A stretch of DNA of 64,000 nucleotides, taken from Duganella sp. CF458 (GTDB lineage: Bacteria; Pseudomonadota; Gammaproteobacteria; Burkholderiales; Burkholderiaceae_D). The stretch is from NCBI RefSeq assembly GCF_900113115.1, contig NZ_FOOF01000001.1:434001-498000 (forward strand). The letters run 5' to 3'. Of this stretch, positions 38,776 through 48,053 are shown piece after piece. Each line of letters opens with the position of its first letter. Position 1 is the first letter of the stretch. Below the pieces are notes generated by a model that was given only the letters and a program-made list of their open reading frames with translations, was not told where the DNA came from and searched no databases. The translations under genes were made by a program, and so were the position numbers.

Positions 38776-41118
38776 ATGACTCAAGCAAACCTCTTTGACG
38801 AACCAACCCCGGAGCTGCCGCCAAGCGGTGGCAGCGGCGGTGATGACGGCGGCGAATCGCTGACCCTGTCGACCTTCGCCGAGCGCGCCTACCTGGATTA
38901 CGCGATTTCCGTGGTCAAGGGCCGCGCCCTGCCGGATGTGTGCGACGGCCAGAAGCCGGTGCAGCGCCGTATCCTGTATTCGATGAATGAACTGGGCCTG
39001 GGCCCGACTGCCAAGCCGCGCAAGTCCGCCACCGTGGTCGGTGACGTGCTGGGCAAGCTGCACCCGCACGGCGACCAGTCGGTGTACGACGCGCTGGTGC
39101 GCATGGCGCAGGACTTCTCCCTGCGCTATCCGCTGATCGATGGCCAGGGTAACTTCGGTTCGCGCGACGGCGACGGCGCCGCAGCAATGCGATACACCGA
39201 AGCCCGTTTGACCCCGATCTCGCGCCTGCTGCTGGACGAGATCGACCAGGGCACCGTGGACTTCATCCCGAACTACGACGGCTCGTACGAGGAACCGGCC
39301 CTGCTGCCGGCGCGCCTGCCGATGGTGCTGCTGAACGGCGCCTCCGGTATCGCGGTGGGCCTGGCGACCGAAATCCCGTCGCACAACCTGACCGAGGTGG
39401 CCAAAGCCGCCGTGGCCATGATCCGCAATCCGAAGATCACCCACGCGGAACTGATGGAACTGATCCCGGGCCCGGATTTCCCGGGCGGCGGCCAGTTGAT
39501 CACCCCGCGTGCACAACTGGACGATATGTACGCGTCCGGCCGCGGCTCGATGAAGGTGCGTGCGCGCTGGAAGATCGAGGAACTGGCGCGTGGCCAGTGG
39601 CAGGCCGTCGTGTACGAACTGCCGCCGGGCACCTCCAGCCAGAAGGTGCTGGAAGAAATTGAAGAATTGACCAATCCGAAAGTCAAGCTGGGCAAGAAAG
39701 CCCTGTCGCCGGAACAGGTTGCGCTGAAAGGCCTGCTGCTGGGCCAATTGGATAAGGTACGCGATGAATCGGGCCGCGAAGCTGCGGTGCGGCTGGTATT
39801 CGAACCGAAATCGAAGAACCAGAACCAGACTGAGTTCATGCACATGCTGCTGGCGCATACCTCGCTGGAGACTTCGGCGTCGATGAACCTGGTGATGATT
39901 GGCGGCGATGGCCGTCCGCGCCAGAAGGGCATCAGCGACATCCTGGGCGAATGGATCGAATTCCGCTTCGCCACCGTGACCCGCCGTACCCAGTTCCGCC
40001 TGAACCAGGTCGATGAGCGCATCCACATCCTGGAAGGCCGCCAGATCGTCCTGCTGAACATCGATGAAGTGATCGCCATCATCCGCAATTCGGACGAGCC
40101 GAAGGCGGCGCTGATCGAACGCTTCAAGCTGTCGGACCGCCAGGCCGAAGACATCCTGGAAATCCGCTTGCGCCAACTGGCGCGCCTGGAAGCGATCAAG
40201 ATCGAACAACAACTTGCCGAGTTGCGCAAGGAGCGTGAAGGCCTGCTGGACATCCTGGAAAATCCGTCCACCTTGCGCCGCCTGGTCATCAAGGAAATCG
40301 ACGGCGATGCCAAGACTTACGGCGACGCGCGCCGCACCCTGATCGAGGAGGCACAGAAGGCGGTTGTCGAACAGAAGGTGGCCGACGAACCGGTGACCGT
40401 GATCATTTCCGAGAAAGGCTGGGTGCGCGCGCGTACCGGCATCGGCCACGATCCGGCGCAGTTCACCTTCAAGGCGGGCGATTCGCTGTACGGCGCGTTC
40501 GAGTGCCGCACGGTGGACACCCTGCTGGGCTTCGGCGACAACGGCAAGGTGTACTCCGTGCCGGTAGCCGCCCTGCCTAACGCTCGCGGCGATGGTGTGC
40601 CGATCACCACGCTGGTCGACCTGTCGGGCGGTGCGCGCCTGCTGCACTACTTTGCGGGCAACGGCGACAAGCAGTTGCTGCTGGCCTCCGACGCGGGCTA
40701 CGGCTTTATTGCCAAGGCTGGCGATATGGTGTCGCGACTGAAGGGCGGCAAGTCCTTCATCACGCTGGACGAAGGCGACAAGCCGCTGCCGCCGACCGTC
40801 GTTGTCGATGGCGCGAGCGCGGTGGCGGTCATTTCAGAGAAGTCGAACCTGCTGGTGTTCGGCATGGACGAGATGAAGGTGCTGTCCAACGGCGGCCGTG
40901 GTGTGATCCTGATGGATCTGGCCGACAAGGAGAAGCTGGTTGCTGCATGCGCGATCACCGACAAGGGTGTGACCGTGCTGGGTATCGGTAATGCGCAGAA
41001 GGCCAAGGAAGACCGCATGGGGCCGACGGCTCTGGGACCTCACTTTGGCAAGCGCGCTCGCAAGGGCAAGCCGATGCCGGTAAGGATCAAGCCGACTGGC
41101 CTGGCGCCGAACACCTAG
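38776..41118 (+). CDS. parC: DNA topoisomerase IV subunit A (ParC)
   Basis: 780-aa DNA-cutting subunit. The quinolone-determining stretch is [20 protein letters not shown]; catalytic Tyr lies in [13 protein letters not shown] (about residue 138). A coiled-coil region spans about 430-500, followed by a reduced C-terminal beta-pinwheel. At the E. coli Ser80 and Glu84 positions this protein has Gln and Asp, probably normal for the lineage. In an operon with parE; a palindromic repeat follows the stop. Confidence 0.95.
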   Translation: MTQANLFDEPTPELPPSGGSGGDDGGESLTLSTFAERAYLDYAISVVKGRALPDVCDGQKPVQRRILYSMNELGLGPTAKPRKSATVVGDVLGKLHPHGDQSVYDALVRMAQDFSLRYPLIDGQGNFGSRDGDGAAAMRYTEARLTPISRLLLDEIDQGTVDFIPNYDGSYEEPALLPARLPMVLLNGASGIAVGLATEIPSHNLTEVAKAAVAMIRNPKITHAELMELIPGPDFPGGGQLITPRAQLDDMYASGRGSMKVRARWKIEELARGQWQAVVYELPPGTSSQKVLEEIEELTNPKVKLGKKALSPEQVALKGLLLGQLDKVRDESGREAAVRLVFEPKSKNQNQTEFMHMLLAHTSLETSASMNLVMIGGDGRPRQKGISDILGEWIEFRFATVTRRTQFRLNQVDERIHILEGRQIVLLNIDEVIAIIRNSDEPKAALIERFKLSDRQAEDILEIRLRQLARLEAIKIEQQLAELRKEREGLLDILENPSTLRRLVIKEIDGDAKTYGDARRTLIEEAQKAVVEQKVADEPVTVIISEKGWVRARTGIGHDPAQFTFKAGDSLYGAFECRTVDTLLGFGDNGKVYSVPVAALPNARGDGVPITTLVDLSGGARLLHYFAGNGDKQLLLASDAGYGFIAKAGDMVSRLKGGKSFITLDEGDKPLPPTVVVDGASAVAVISEKSNLLVFGMDEMKVLSNGGRGVILMDLADKEKLVAACAITDKGVTVLGIGNAQKAKEDRMGPTALGPHFGKRARKGKPMPVRIKPTGLAPNT

Positions 41119-41120
41119 AG

Positions 41121-41187
41121 CCGGCAATCCGGTGTCTGACCCGCTGGGTCAGGCACCGATGACGCGGCGGCCGCAGGTTTACCGGTT
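41121..41187 (+). repeat. Intergenic palindromic repeat, copy 1 (after parC)
   Basis: Starts 3 nt after the parC stop. The palindrome GGTGTCTGACCC/GGGTCAGGCACC (41131-41156) has one G-T pair and a GCT loop. A tail GCGGCGGCCGCAGGTTTACC and GGTTT follows. The same layout occurs after argH (copy 2). Looks like a REP-type element; it may also act as a transcript 3' end. Confidence 0.75.
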
Positions 41188-42594
41188 TCAGCGCGGTGCG
41201 TACAGGTCGATCGTCTCCTGCACCGCATCGCTGCAAACCGCACAAAACTCCTCACTGCGGTCAAACATCAGGCACTGCTGCTGCGAACGGTAGTAGCCAG
41301 TCGCCTCGTAATTCGCCCCTTCGAACGCCCCCACAGCCTTGCGGTTCGGCGCCTTCGAGAACAGCGCATTGGTCCAGGCCAGGTCTTCCTTGAACAACTT
41401 GCTCATCTCCGATTCCGGGCGGTTGTCCTTGCGTAGTTGTGCGCGGATCTTCTGGTATTCGCGCGAATGCGTTTCATACTCCGCCTTTGGCCACGCCGTC
41501 GGCAAGGCAGTCCCCGCTGTCACGAACTTCTTCCACTTCACGTTGGCCGGGTCCAGCAAGGCCGTCACGTTCGGCTCCCAAGGCTCCATGCGCACACCGC
41601 CCGTCGCATACGCCACCGGCGAGGTGTAATACTCGTCGGCCAGGCCTGCGAAGTGATGGCCGAATTCGTGCACGAACAGGTAGTTCGCCCAGTCGTTATC
41701 CGCCGCCGCAGTGCTGAATTGGCCGTAAATACCGCCCCCGCCGTAGGTGTCGTTGTTCACCAGGATCTCGATGAACTCATACGGCGCATGCTGCGCAATC
41801 TCGCGCAGCGCGCGGTTGTCGATGGTCAGCACATAACGCTCGCTGCCGAAGATGTCGTAGCGCGTACCCAGCTTCGACGCATGGTGGGTGTTGGTGGAAG
41901 GGCGCGATACGCCGCTTTCCTGGGTCGGCACCGCCATCGCCCACACGTTGAAGTCCTTGGCGCGCTCCTTGAACGGTGAAACCGTGAACAGGTAGTCGGA
42001 CAGCTTGCGTGCACGGGCTTCGAACTTGGCCATGTCGGCTTTGGTGTAGCCGTCGCCCAGGATCAGCAAGTCCACTTTCTTCTCACTGGCCCCATTGACG
42101 CGGATCGGGATCGGCTTGGCAGGCGCCGCGTCCTGCTTGCGCACCACGTCCATGGCATCGGCATCGACGTCCACGCTCCAGGCCACGGAGAACTCATTGC
42201 GCTCGTCGCGCTTCAGGATACGTACCTTGACCGGGCGGTCAGGCTTGGGGAAGCGCACCGACTCGTGGAAGCCGCGTGTCAGCTTTGCTGCTTCTTCGGT
42301 CGACTTCCACTCGACAAAGATGGTGGAGAACGTACGCGAATACAGCACCTTGCCGGTCTTGGCATCCGCCACTTCGACCTTGTTCACGCCGCGGTTGGTG
42401 GTATCGATTGTCTTGGACATATCGCCCGGCCATGGCAACGGTTCAATCACTACTTGTTCGATCGCATAACTTTCGTTTAGCGCGTTACCGGTGTGCATAT
42501 AGTCGAGGCGTACGGTTGCCGGTTGCGCCGCCAGTGCCAGGCCGGACACGGTGCCGAGCACCGCTCCCGCCAGCAGTCGATTCAGGTACGACAT
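41188..42594 (-). CDS. Secreted M64-family (IgA-protease-like) metallopeptidase
   Basis: 468-aa exported protein with signal peptide (about 1-23). The M64 motif HEFGHHFAGLADEYY holds H309, E310, H313 and D320. The N-terminal region has a beta-sandwich character preceding the catalytic domain (DLLILGDGYTKADMAKF). M64 peptidases were first found cleaving IgA, but environmental members have unknown substrates. ATG at 42594 is chosen for its GGAGA ribosome-binding site and signal peptide. Divergent from the ECF sigma gene; its stop touches the repeat element after parC. Confidence 0.9.
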   Translation of the reverse strand: MSYLNRLLAGAVLGTVSGLALAAQPATVRLDYMHTGNALNESYAIEQVVIEPLPWPGDMSKTIDTTNRGVNKVEVADAKTGKVLYSRTFSTIFVEWKSTEEAAKLTRGFHESVRFPKPDRPVKVRILKRDERNEFSVAWSVDVDADAMDVVRKQDAAPAKPIPIRVNGASEKKVDLLILGDGYTKADMAKFEARARKLSDYLFTVSPFKERAKDFNVWAMAVPTQESGVSRPSTNTHHASKLGTRYDIFGSERYVLTIDNRALREIAQHAPYEFIEILVNNDTYGGGGIYGQFSTAAADNDWANYLFVHEFGHHFAGLADEYYTSPVAYATGGVRMEPWEPNVTALLDPANVKWKKFVTAGTALPTAWPKAEYETHSREYQKIRAQLRKDNRPESEMSKLFKEDLAWTNALFSKAPNRKAVGAFEGANYEATGYYRSQQQCLMFDRSEEFCAVCSDAVQETIDLYAPR

Positions 42595-42686
42595 GAAGTC
42601 TCCAGTGTGGTTTTGGTGGCGGTTATTGTAGCTGTGCTTTGCGGAATACAGTAGACCAGCCAATACGCCAGGCATAAGATGGCCCC

Positions 42687-43241
42687 ATGCCCATTGAACC
42701 CGAACAGCTAAGAACATGGCTGGCAGCGGCCGGCCGTCAGGACGCCGTTGCTTTTCGCGCGCTATATGATGCGGCCGCGCCGAAACTGTTTGGCTTTGCC
42801 ATGCGTATATTACGTAAGCGGGAGCTGGCCGAAGAGGCGCTGCAGGAGGGTTTCGTGTCGATCTGGCACGCGGCGCCCCACTACGAGGCCGGCCTGGCGG
42901 CCCCTCTTACCTGGATGGCAGCCATCGTCCGCAACAAGGCGCTGGATATCCTGCGCCGCACGGACGACACGGTGGAACTGGATCATGAAGCATTTCGCGA
43001 TGAATACACAAGCTCCCCTGCCGAGGCGAGTGAAATGAGCAGCGACGCGCGCGCGCTCGCCGCCTGCATGGCGCGGCTGGAGGGCTTGCACCGGCTGGCG
43101 ATCGGCCTGGCCTTCTTCCATGACTTGTCGCACACCGAAGTGGCGCAACGCATGTCGCTGCCCGTCGGCACCGTCAAGACCTGGATCCGGCGCGGAATGG
43201 AGAAGCTCAGGCTTTGCCTGTCGCTGGGGGAACCGTCATGA
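42687..43241 (+). CDS. ECF-type RNA polymerase sigma factor
   Basis: 184-aa group 4 sigma factor. Region 2 is at about 22-90 (YDAAAPKLFGFAMRILRKR, LAEEALQEGFVSIWHAA, TWMAAIVRNKALDILRR) and region 4 at about 120-178 (HDLSHTEVAQRMSLPVGTVK, RGMEKLRLCL). Its stop overlaps the start of the anti-sigma gene. It resembles the SigK/RskA group. The M64 gene is divergent and the HupE-like operon convergent; either could be in its regulon. Confidence 0.93.
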   Translation: MPIEPEQLRTWLAAAGRQDAVAFRALYDAAAPKLFGFAMRILRKRELAEEALQEGFVSIWHAAPHYEAGLAAPLTWMAAIVRNKALDILRRTDDTVELDHEAFRDEYTSSPAEASEMSSDARALAACMARLEGLHRLAIGLAFFHDLSHTEVAQRMSLPVGTVKTWIRRGMEKLRLCLSLGEPS

Positions 43242-43924
43242 ACTTCCGTGAAAATGACGATTTGCGCGACAAACTGGCCGCCGAATACGTGCTGGGCGCC
43301 TTGCGTGGCGGCGCGCGCCGTCGTTTCGAAGGCTGGATGTACAGCGATGCCGCCCTGCGCATGCTGGTCAAGGAATGGGAACGCCGCCTTCTGCCGATGC
43401 ACGAATTCGTGCGTGCGCAGGAGCCCTCCCCTCAGGTATGGCGAAATATCGAAATGCGCCTGCACCTGAAGCCGGAGCGCAGTAGCTGGCATTTCTGGCG
43501 TGGCTTCGGCATCGGGACCGCGTGCGCCGCAGTGGCTGCGGCACTGGTGGTGGCGATCGGCTTGCAGCAGCTGCGGGGGCCATCCTACGACCTGGTCGCG
43601 ACATTGACCGACCAGCAGGCGCAGCCCGCCTTGTTGGTGAAGGCCGATACCAGCAAGCGGCTGCTGCAGGTCCATATCGTCGGAGGTGCACCGGTGCCGG
43701 TCGACCGCTCCCTGCAGTTGTGGGCGATTCCGAAAAAAGGTTCGCCGCGCTCGCTGGGCGTGCTGGGTGCCGAAGGACGTTCAACTTTCTCCCTCGCTTC
43801 GGGCGGCGTAAGCGACGACGTTGTGGTGTTGGCGATTTCACTGGAGCCGCGCGGCGGCTCGCCGGATCCTAACGGACCAACCGGGCCTGTGCTGTACAAA
43901 GGCCCTTGGGTACGGGCCATGTAA
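43238..43924 (+). CDS. Anti-sigma factor, RskA/anti-sigma-K type
   Basis: 228-aa membrane protein. The N-terminal cytoplasmic domain (1-80, AAEYVLGALRGGARRRFEGW) binds the sigma factor; one helix lies at about 95-112 (IGTACAAVAAALVVAIGL). The outer C-terminal domain matches the anti-sigma-K fold (LQLWAIPKKGSPRSLGVL). ATG 43238 overlaps the sigma stop (ATGA). Stress cleavage of the outer domain would release the sigma factor; the signal is unknown. Confidence 0.9.
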   Translation: MNFRENDDLRDKLAAEYVLGALRGGARRRFEGWMYSDAALRMLVKEWERRLLPMHEFVRAQEPSPQVWRNIEMRLHLKPERSSWHFWRGFGIGTACAAVAAALVVAIGLQQLRGPSYDLVATLTDQQAQPALLVKADTSKRLLQVHIVGGAPVPVDRSLQLWAIPKKGSPRSLGVLGAEGRSTFSLASGGVSDDVVVLAISLEPRGGSPDPNGPTGPVLYKGPWVRAM

Positions 43925-45043
43925 TCACACAGTGGCCCGCTCGACGAGCCACACCATCGCCAGCACGGCGATGCCGGCCGAGCCGCCCTTCACCATGAGC
44001 TGCCGGTAGACCCATGTGCTGCGCAGGACGTAGGCCAGCGGGACGAAGGCCGCGACGATTGCCAGCTGCCCCAACTCGACGCCTGCATTGAACGCTGCCA
44101 GCGCGAGTACCGTAGCGCCTTGGGGCAGGCCAAGATCGCCCAGCACGCCGGCAAAGCCGAAACCATGCAATAGCCCGAAGGCGAACGAGGCCAGCCAGCG
44201 CTTGCCTCGCACCAGCGGCCAGACATTGTTCAGCGCAGCGACTGCGACCGAGGCAGCGATGGCCGATTCGATCAAGCGGCTTGGCAGCGCGACCACTTGC
44301 AGCGCCGCAAGCGAGAGCGTGATCGAGTGGGCGAGCGTGAAAGCAGTGACAACGCGCAGGACATCTGCGCTCGCAGGCCGCCAGCCTGTCACCAGCACGG
44401 CCGGCAGCAACAGGGAAAGCAGGAACAGGATGTGGTCGTAGCCGGTCCAGATGTGCCACACCCCGTGCCGCAGGTAACCTGAAGCCTGTTGCCATGTGCT
44501 GCCGTCGCGATTGAAGGCTGCCAGGCGCGTGCGGTCGCCGCCCAGCACGGCCGATTGCGTGCGGCCATCGATCGTGATGCTGGCCATGCCGCGGTGCTGG
44601 GCATCGAGTTCGGCGAACAGTCTGTAGTCGATGGCGAAAGTGGCGCCAGGCTCGCAATCCCCGCGCAGCAGCAGGACGGTGTAGGTTCCGTCGGCGTGGC
44701 GGTCAATCTGCTGCCTTGCCACGCGAAGGCGGCAGCCCGCTGCCAGGCCGAGGCGAGGCATGGCGTAAGCGACGATGTCGGCGTGACGGGAAAGGACCTC
44801 GTCCCAAGTTAGCTGGCTGTCGCCATCAGTATCGAGTCCGATGGCGAAATCAAGGTCGCGCAATGCAATATCCCAGCGACCGTCGATAAGCTGCCGCTGG
44901 CGCGATGCTGGTTCGGCCGTCGCAACGCGCAGCGTCAGGTAGCTGTCACTCGGCTTGTGCGCCCAGGCCGCACTGGCGGCAAACAACAATGGCAGAAAGA
45001 CCAGTGCGGCCAGCCAACGCGCGGCCGAAGGCAAGGCGGTCAT
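43925..45043 (-). CDS. HupE/UreJ-type membrane protein with periplasmic EF-hand
   Basis: 372-aa protein: signal peptide (1-28), a periplasmic domain (about 29-175) and a seven-helix HupE/UreJ-like membrane part (about 195-372) opening with HIWTGYDHILFLLSLLL. HupE/UreJ proteins are linked to nickel or cobalt handling, but this long form with an extra domain has no proven substrate. The periplasmic domain contains a full EF-hand loop (DTDGDSQLTWDE; ligands at D71, D73, D75 and E82), so calcium may be sensed or bound. AAGGAGG precedes the ATG. Last gene of the DUF4331 operon. Confidence 0.85.
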   Translation of the reverse strand: MTALPSAARWLAALVFLPLLFAASAAWAHKPSDSYLTLRVATAEPASRQRQLIDGRWDIALRDLDFAIGLDTDGDSQLTWDEVLSRHADIVAYAMPRLGLAAGCRLRVARQQIDRHADGTYTVLLLRGDCEPGATFAIDYRLFAELDAQHRGMASITIDGRTQSAVLGGDRTRLAAFNRDGSTWQQASGYLRHGVWHIWTGYDHILFLLSLLLPAVLVTGWRPASADVLRVVTAFTLAHSITLSLAALQVVALPSRLIESAIAASVAVAALNNVWPLVRGKRWLASFAFGLLHGFGFAGVLGDLGLPQGATVLALAAFNAGVELGQLAIVAAFVPLAYVLRSTWVYRQLMVKGGSAGIAVLAMVWLVERATV

Positions 45044-46251
45044 GGGAGGCCTCCTTCCAGCTGGCGTGCCAGCGAGGCGACCTTATCGTCCTCAAGGCCC
45101 TGCCGCCGGAGCCAAGCCAGCGCTGGGCGGGCGGCCTTGGAATCGCGTGCCGCAAGCGCTGCTTCCAGCAGGATGCGCAAGTCAGCCGGTTCTTTCTGAA
45201 CTTGCCAGTTGGCCAGGGCCAGTTCCAGCGCGGCCGGCGGGTTATGGCGCAAATGCAGTTCGAAGCGCGCCTGTTCGCGCTGGTGGGTTGCCTCGCCACG
45301 GCGGGCCGAAGCCTCGAAGCGCGCTTGCAGTTCCGCAGTAGCGCTGGCCGCGGCCGGCGCGACCGCGCGCGACGCAATCGTGTGCCGCAGCAGCAGACCG
45401 TCGATGCGAAGGTGGTCGCGCAGCAGGGCCTGCACGTCGGCATGGCGGCCCTGGTCCAGCAGCAGGTCCGCATACGCACCAAGCAGGTAGCTATCGCCCG
45501 GCGCCAGGTCGAGCGCCTGGCGCAATCGTGCTTCGGCGCGGGGGGCATCCCCGCGCCGGGCCGCCAGTTCGCCGGACAGCGTCAACGCCCAAAGCCGCAG
45601 GCCGGCATTGGCCCCGTCCGGCGCGGTCGGCGAGCGCTCGAGAGCCAGCGCCAGCAAGCGTTCGCTGGCAGCAAGCTGGCCGCTGGAGGCACGGGCATTG
45701 GCGAGGCAGGTCACGCTGGCAAGTTGATTGGCCAGCGACGAGAGCCGGCCGCAGCTGCGCACGGCCGCATCGTACTCGCCCTGCACCACCTGCACGGTCG
45801 CCAGCGTCAGCCATGCCTGGGCGTTGCCGGGGTCTGCGCGCGTCAGGGCGCCCAGGTCGCGCATCGCTTCCGCAAAACGATGGCTGGATTGCAGCAGTGT
45901 TGCGCGCAGAAGCAGCACCGGCAGCGGCGGCTCGGCCGCCTCCCACCAGGGAGCCAGTACGGCTTGCGCGTAACCAAAGTAGCGTGGATCGCTCGTTGCG
46001 CGGCCAAGCTCGATGTAACGCAGCGCGGCTTCGGCGGCAATTGCCGGGTCGCCCGGCGCCGTTGCCAAGCGCATGCGCTGGCGCCGCAGCGCCGCCTCGG
46101 CAGCAGTCCCCCGCTGTGGCAGCCTCTCCAGCACCTCGGCGCCGGATCGCGGTACGAACGGGGCGCCCAAACCGGGTAGCGGCAGCGCCGATGCCATAGC
46201 GGAGAAGGCCAACGCGATGGCGACGCGCATGGTGCAGGCAGCGGGCCTCAT
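45040..46251 (-). CDS. Secreted tetratricopeptide-repeat protein
   Basis: 403-aa protein with an N-terminal signal segment (AIALAFSAMASALPLPGLGA) and helical TPR-like repeats, e.g. GNAQAWLTLATVQVVQGEYD and GDSYLLGAYADLLLDQGRHA. It probably scaffolds a periplasmic complex with its neighbours. ATG 46251 follows an AGGGGA ribosome-binding site; a GTG at 46263 overlaps the lipoprotein stop and is the alternative. Its stop overlaps the HupE-like start. Confidence 0.85.
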   Translation of the reverse strand: MRPAACTMRVAIALAFSAMASALPLPGLGAPFVPRSGAEVLERLPQRGTAAEAALRRQRMRLATAPGDPAIAAEAALRYIELGRATSDPRYFGYAQAVLAPWWEAAEPPLPVLLLRATLLQSSHRFAEAMRDLGALTRADPGNAQAWLTLATVQVVQGEYDAAVRSCGRLSSLANQLASVTCLANARASSGQLAASERLLALALERSPTAPDGANAGLRLWALTLSGELAARRGDAPRAEARLRQALDLAPGDSYLLGAYADLLLDQGRHADVQALLRDHLRIDGLLLRHTIASRAVAPAAASATAELQARFEASARRGEATHQREQARFELHLRHNPPAALELALANWQVQKEPADLRILLEAALAARDSKAARPALAWLRRQGLEDDKVASLARQLEGGLP

Positions 46252-46259
46252 GGCTCCCC

Positions 46260-46496
46260 TCACTCCACAGCCACCGGCTCGCCGCCGTCATGGGCGACCG
46301 GCGCCGCACCATCGACGTCGGCCGGTTCCGTGGTGTCGGGCGCGCTGCGAACCAGCACAATCAGCGCCGAGGTGAAGGTATCGCCTGGCGGCGGTACCGG
46401 CGACTGATCGGGCATCGACATCGCCGAAGCGGTATCAGTGCCGCCACCGCAACCGGCCAGCAGCACGGCCGCCAAAGCAAGACATAGGTGTTTCAT
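46260..46496 (-). CDS. Small lipoprotein of the DUF4331 operon
   Basis: 78-aa protein with a lipobox (AAVLLAGC, Cys about residue 16) and a short acidic, Pro-rich mature part without recognisable domain. ATG at 46496 has a GGAGGG ribosome-binding site; a GTG six bases further upstream is possible. Sits between the DUF4331 gene (12 nt) and the TPR gene (8 nt). Confidence 0.75.
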   Translation of the reverse strand: MKHLCLALAAVLLAGCGGGTDTASAMSMPDQSPVPPPGDTFTSALIVLVRSAPDTTEPADVDGAAPVAHDGGEPVAVE

Positions 46497-46508
46497 GATC
46501 ACGCCCTC

Positions 46509-47987
46509 CTATTGCTGCGGCGAGCCGGCAAGCGGCGTCTTCAGGTAGGGAAAGCCGGCGCTGAAGTAGCTGTCGTCGAGGAAAGCACCATCGGTAAAGC
46601 GGATTGCGCCTGCCGGAGCATCGCCGGGCGCGCAGCCGATATTCAGCGTACACAGTTTGCCCATCACCACGCGCAAGGCGATATCCACCACGTCGTCGCC
46701 CGGCCGGCGCCCATTGGGGAAGCCCGCATTGTCGCCATCAATCACGCCCAGCCGCTTTTGCGCGCCTTTCGCAACCGGCGCAACCGAAGTGTTCAGCCGC
46801 AGCATTTCGGAGGCCTTCACATTGGCCGGCTGGTTCAATCCCGGTACGCCGGTAAGGAAAGCCGTCACCAGGTCTTTGCGCGGGAAGTTGGTTGGTGCCT
46901 TGGCGCCAGCGCTGCCAAACAGCACCTCGATCAGCGCAGGCAAGGTTGGATGGGTGACATAGTCCGCGAACTGGCCGTCCTGACGCGGCTTGCTGTGGTT
47001 GAAGCGGTCCTTGTCTTTCAAGCCGATCACCACCTCGTTCACCAGCGGCATGCCGAGCCGCGACACCTGCGTCCATGCCCCGCCTTCTTTCGAACCGCCG
47101 TTCGGGTTGATCAAGCGCCCCTGCCGCAGGCTGGCCGTGGTCCAGCCTCCGATCACCGCTTCCGTGCCGGAAGTCAGGCACGACGCCGCCACTTCCAGCT
47201 CGATGGAAGTCACATTCTTGTCGTACAGGTCGTCGCGCGCGTTGCGTTCCGCATTGGGGAGGAACTCCACCGCCGGCGCCTTGATGTTGATCAGGTCGAA
47301 GGTCTCGCCGAGGTTGACCACGAACGAATCCTTGCGCTGGCCGACGAACATGCGCGCCGGTACCGCACAACCAGGAATATTCACTGCGTACACATGCTTG
47401 CCCGCGTAGCCGGCGTAATCGGGAATCGCCTTGTTGCCGATATTGTCGACCGGCTTGTCGAACACCGTGGCGCCATTGCCGGCCATGCGCACCGCTTGCC
47501 GCGTACCGCGCCGGTCGCCGCGTACCACGTCCACCGTGTAGGTTTCGCGTACATTCAGGCCGGCCGCATTCACCTGGTTGATCGGCCCGCCGTTGATCAC
47601 CAATGGAATCGGCACCTTTTTGCCGCCCACGGTAAAGGCGGCATTCTTGAACGTGTTGGTGAAGCGGAACTGGAAGGACAGGTCTTCCCGCGCGTCGCCG
47701 TTGTTATCGATGTGGATCTCGTACAGCGCGTCCGGATCCATGGTGAAGAAATTCGGCGCGCCGTACGCATCCTGCAGGGGCACGTAGTTGGCGATCAGGG
47801 TGACGAACTGTTCGCGCCCCGGCTCGTAGCTGCGGAACATGTAGAAGTCGGTCCCGTCGACCTTGGGTTCACGCGTGATGAACGGTGCCTCGCGATGGCT
47901 GGACGCCTGCACTGCAGGCGAAAACGCCGCCGGCGCCAGGGCCGACAGTATTGCCAACTGGACAGCAGCTTGCTTGATGAGTGCCAT
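46509..47987 (-). CDS. DUF4331-family secreted protein
   Basis: 492-aa exported protein: signal peptide (about 1-28, ending AVQASS) followed by the family hallmark SHREAPFITREPKVDGTDFY. The body is beta-rich, with DIALRVVMG near the C-terminus. Members are widespread, often large and of unknown function. ATG 47987 is preceded by GGGAGGAAACC. It heads a four-gene operon (DUF4331, lipoprotein, TPR, HupE-like) and lies 66 nt after the cyanophycinase gene in the same orientation. Confidence 0.92.
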   Translation of the reverse strand: MALIKQAAVQLAILSALAPAAFSPAVQASSHREAPFITREPKVDGTDFYMFRSYEPGREQFVTLIANYVPLQDAYGAPNFFTMDPDALYEIHIDNNGDAREDLSFQFRFTNTFKNAAFTVGGKKVPIPLVINGGPINQVNAAGLNVRETYTVDVVRGDRRGTRQAVRMAGNGATVFDKPVDNIGNKAIPDYAGYAGKHVYAVNIPGCAVPARMFVGQRKDSFVVNLGETFDLINIKAPAVEFLPNAERNARDDLYDKNVTSIELEVAASCLTSGTEAVIGGWTTASLRQGRLINPNGGSKEGGAWTQVSRLGMPLVNEVVIGLKDKDRFNHSKPRQDGQFADYVTHPTLPALIEVLFGSAGAKAPTNFPRKDLVTAFLTGVPGLNQPANVKASEMLRLNTSVAPVAKGAQKRLGVIDGDNAGFPNGRRPGDDVVDIALRVVMGKLCTLNIGCAPGDAPAGAIRFTDGAFLDDSYFSAGFPYLKTPLAGSPQQ

Positions 47988-48053
47988 GGTTTCCTCCCGG
48001 GTGGTTGGTTGCCATGGCATATACGCGGCGGATGCGCCGCCGGATTCAACTTC

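Noticed and set aside
41188..42594. Calling the M64 protein an IgA protease virulence factor
   Set aside because: Only the catalytic motif is shared; the organism looks environmental and M64 members have diverse substrates.
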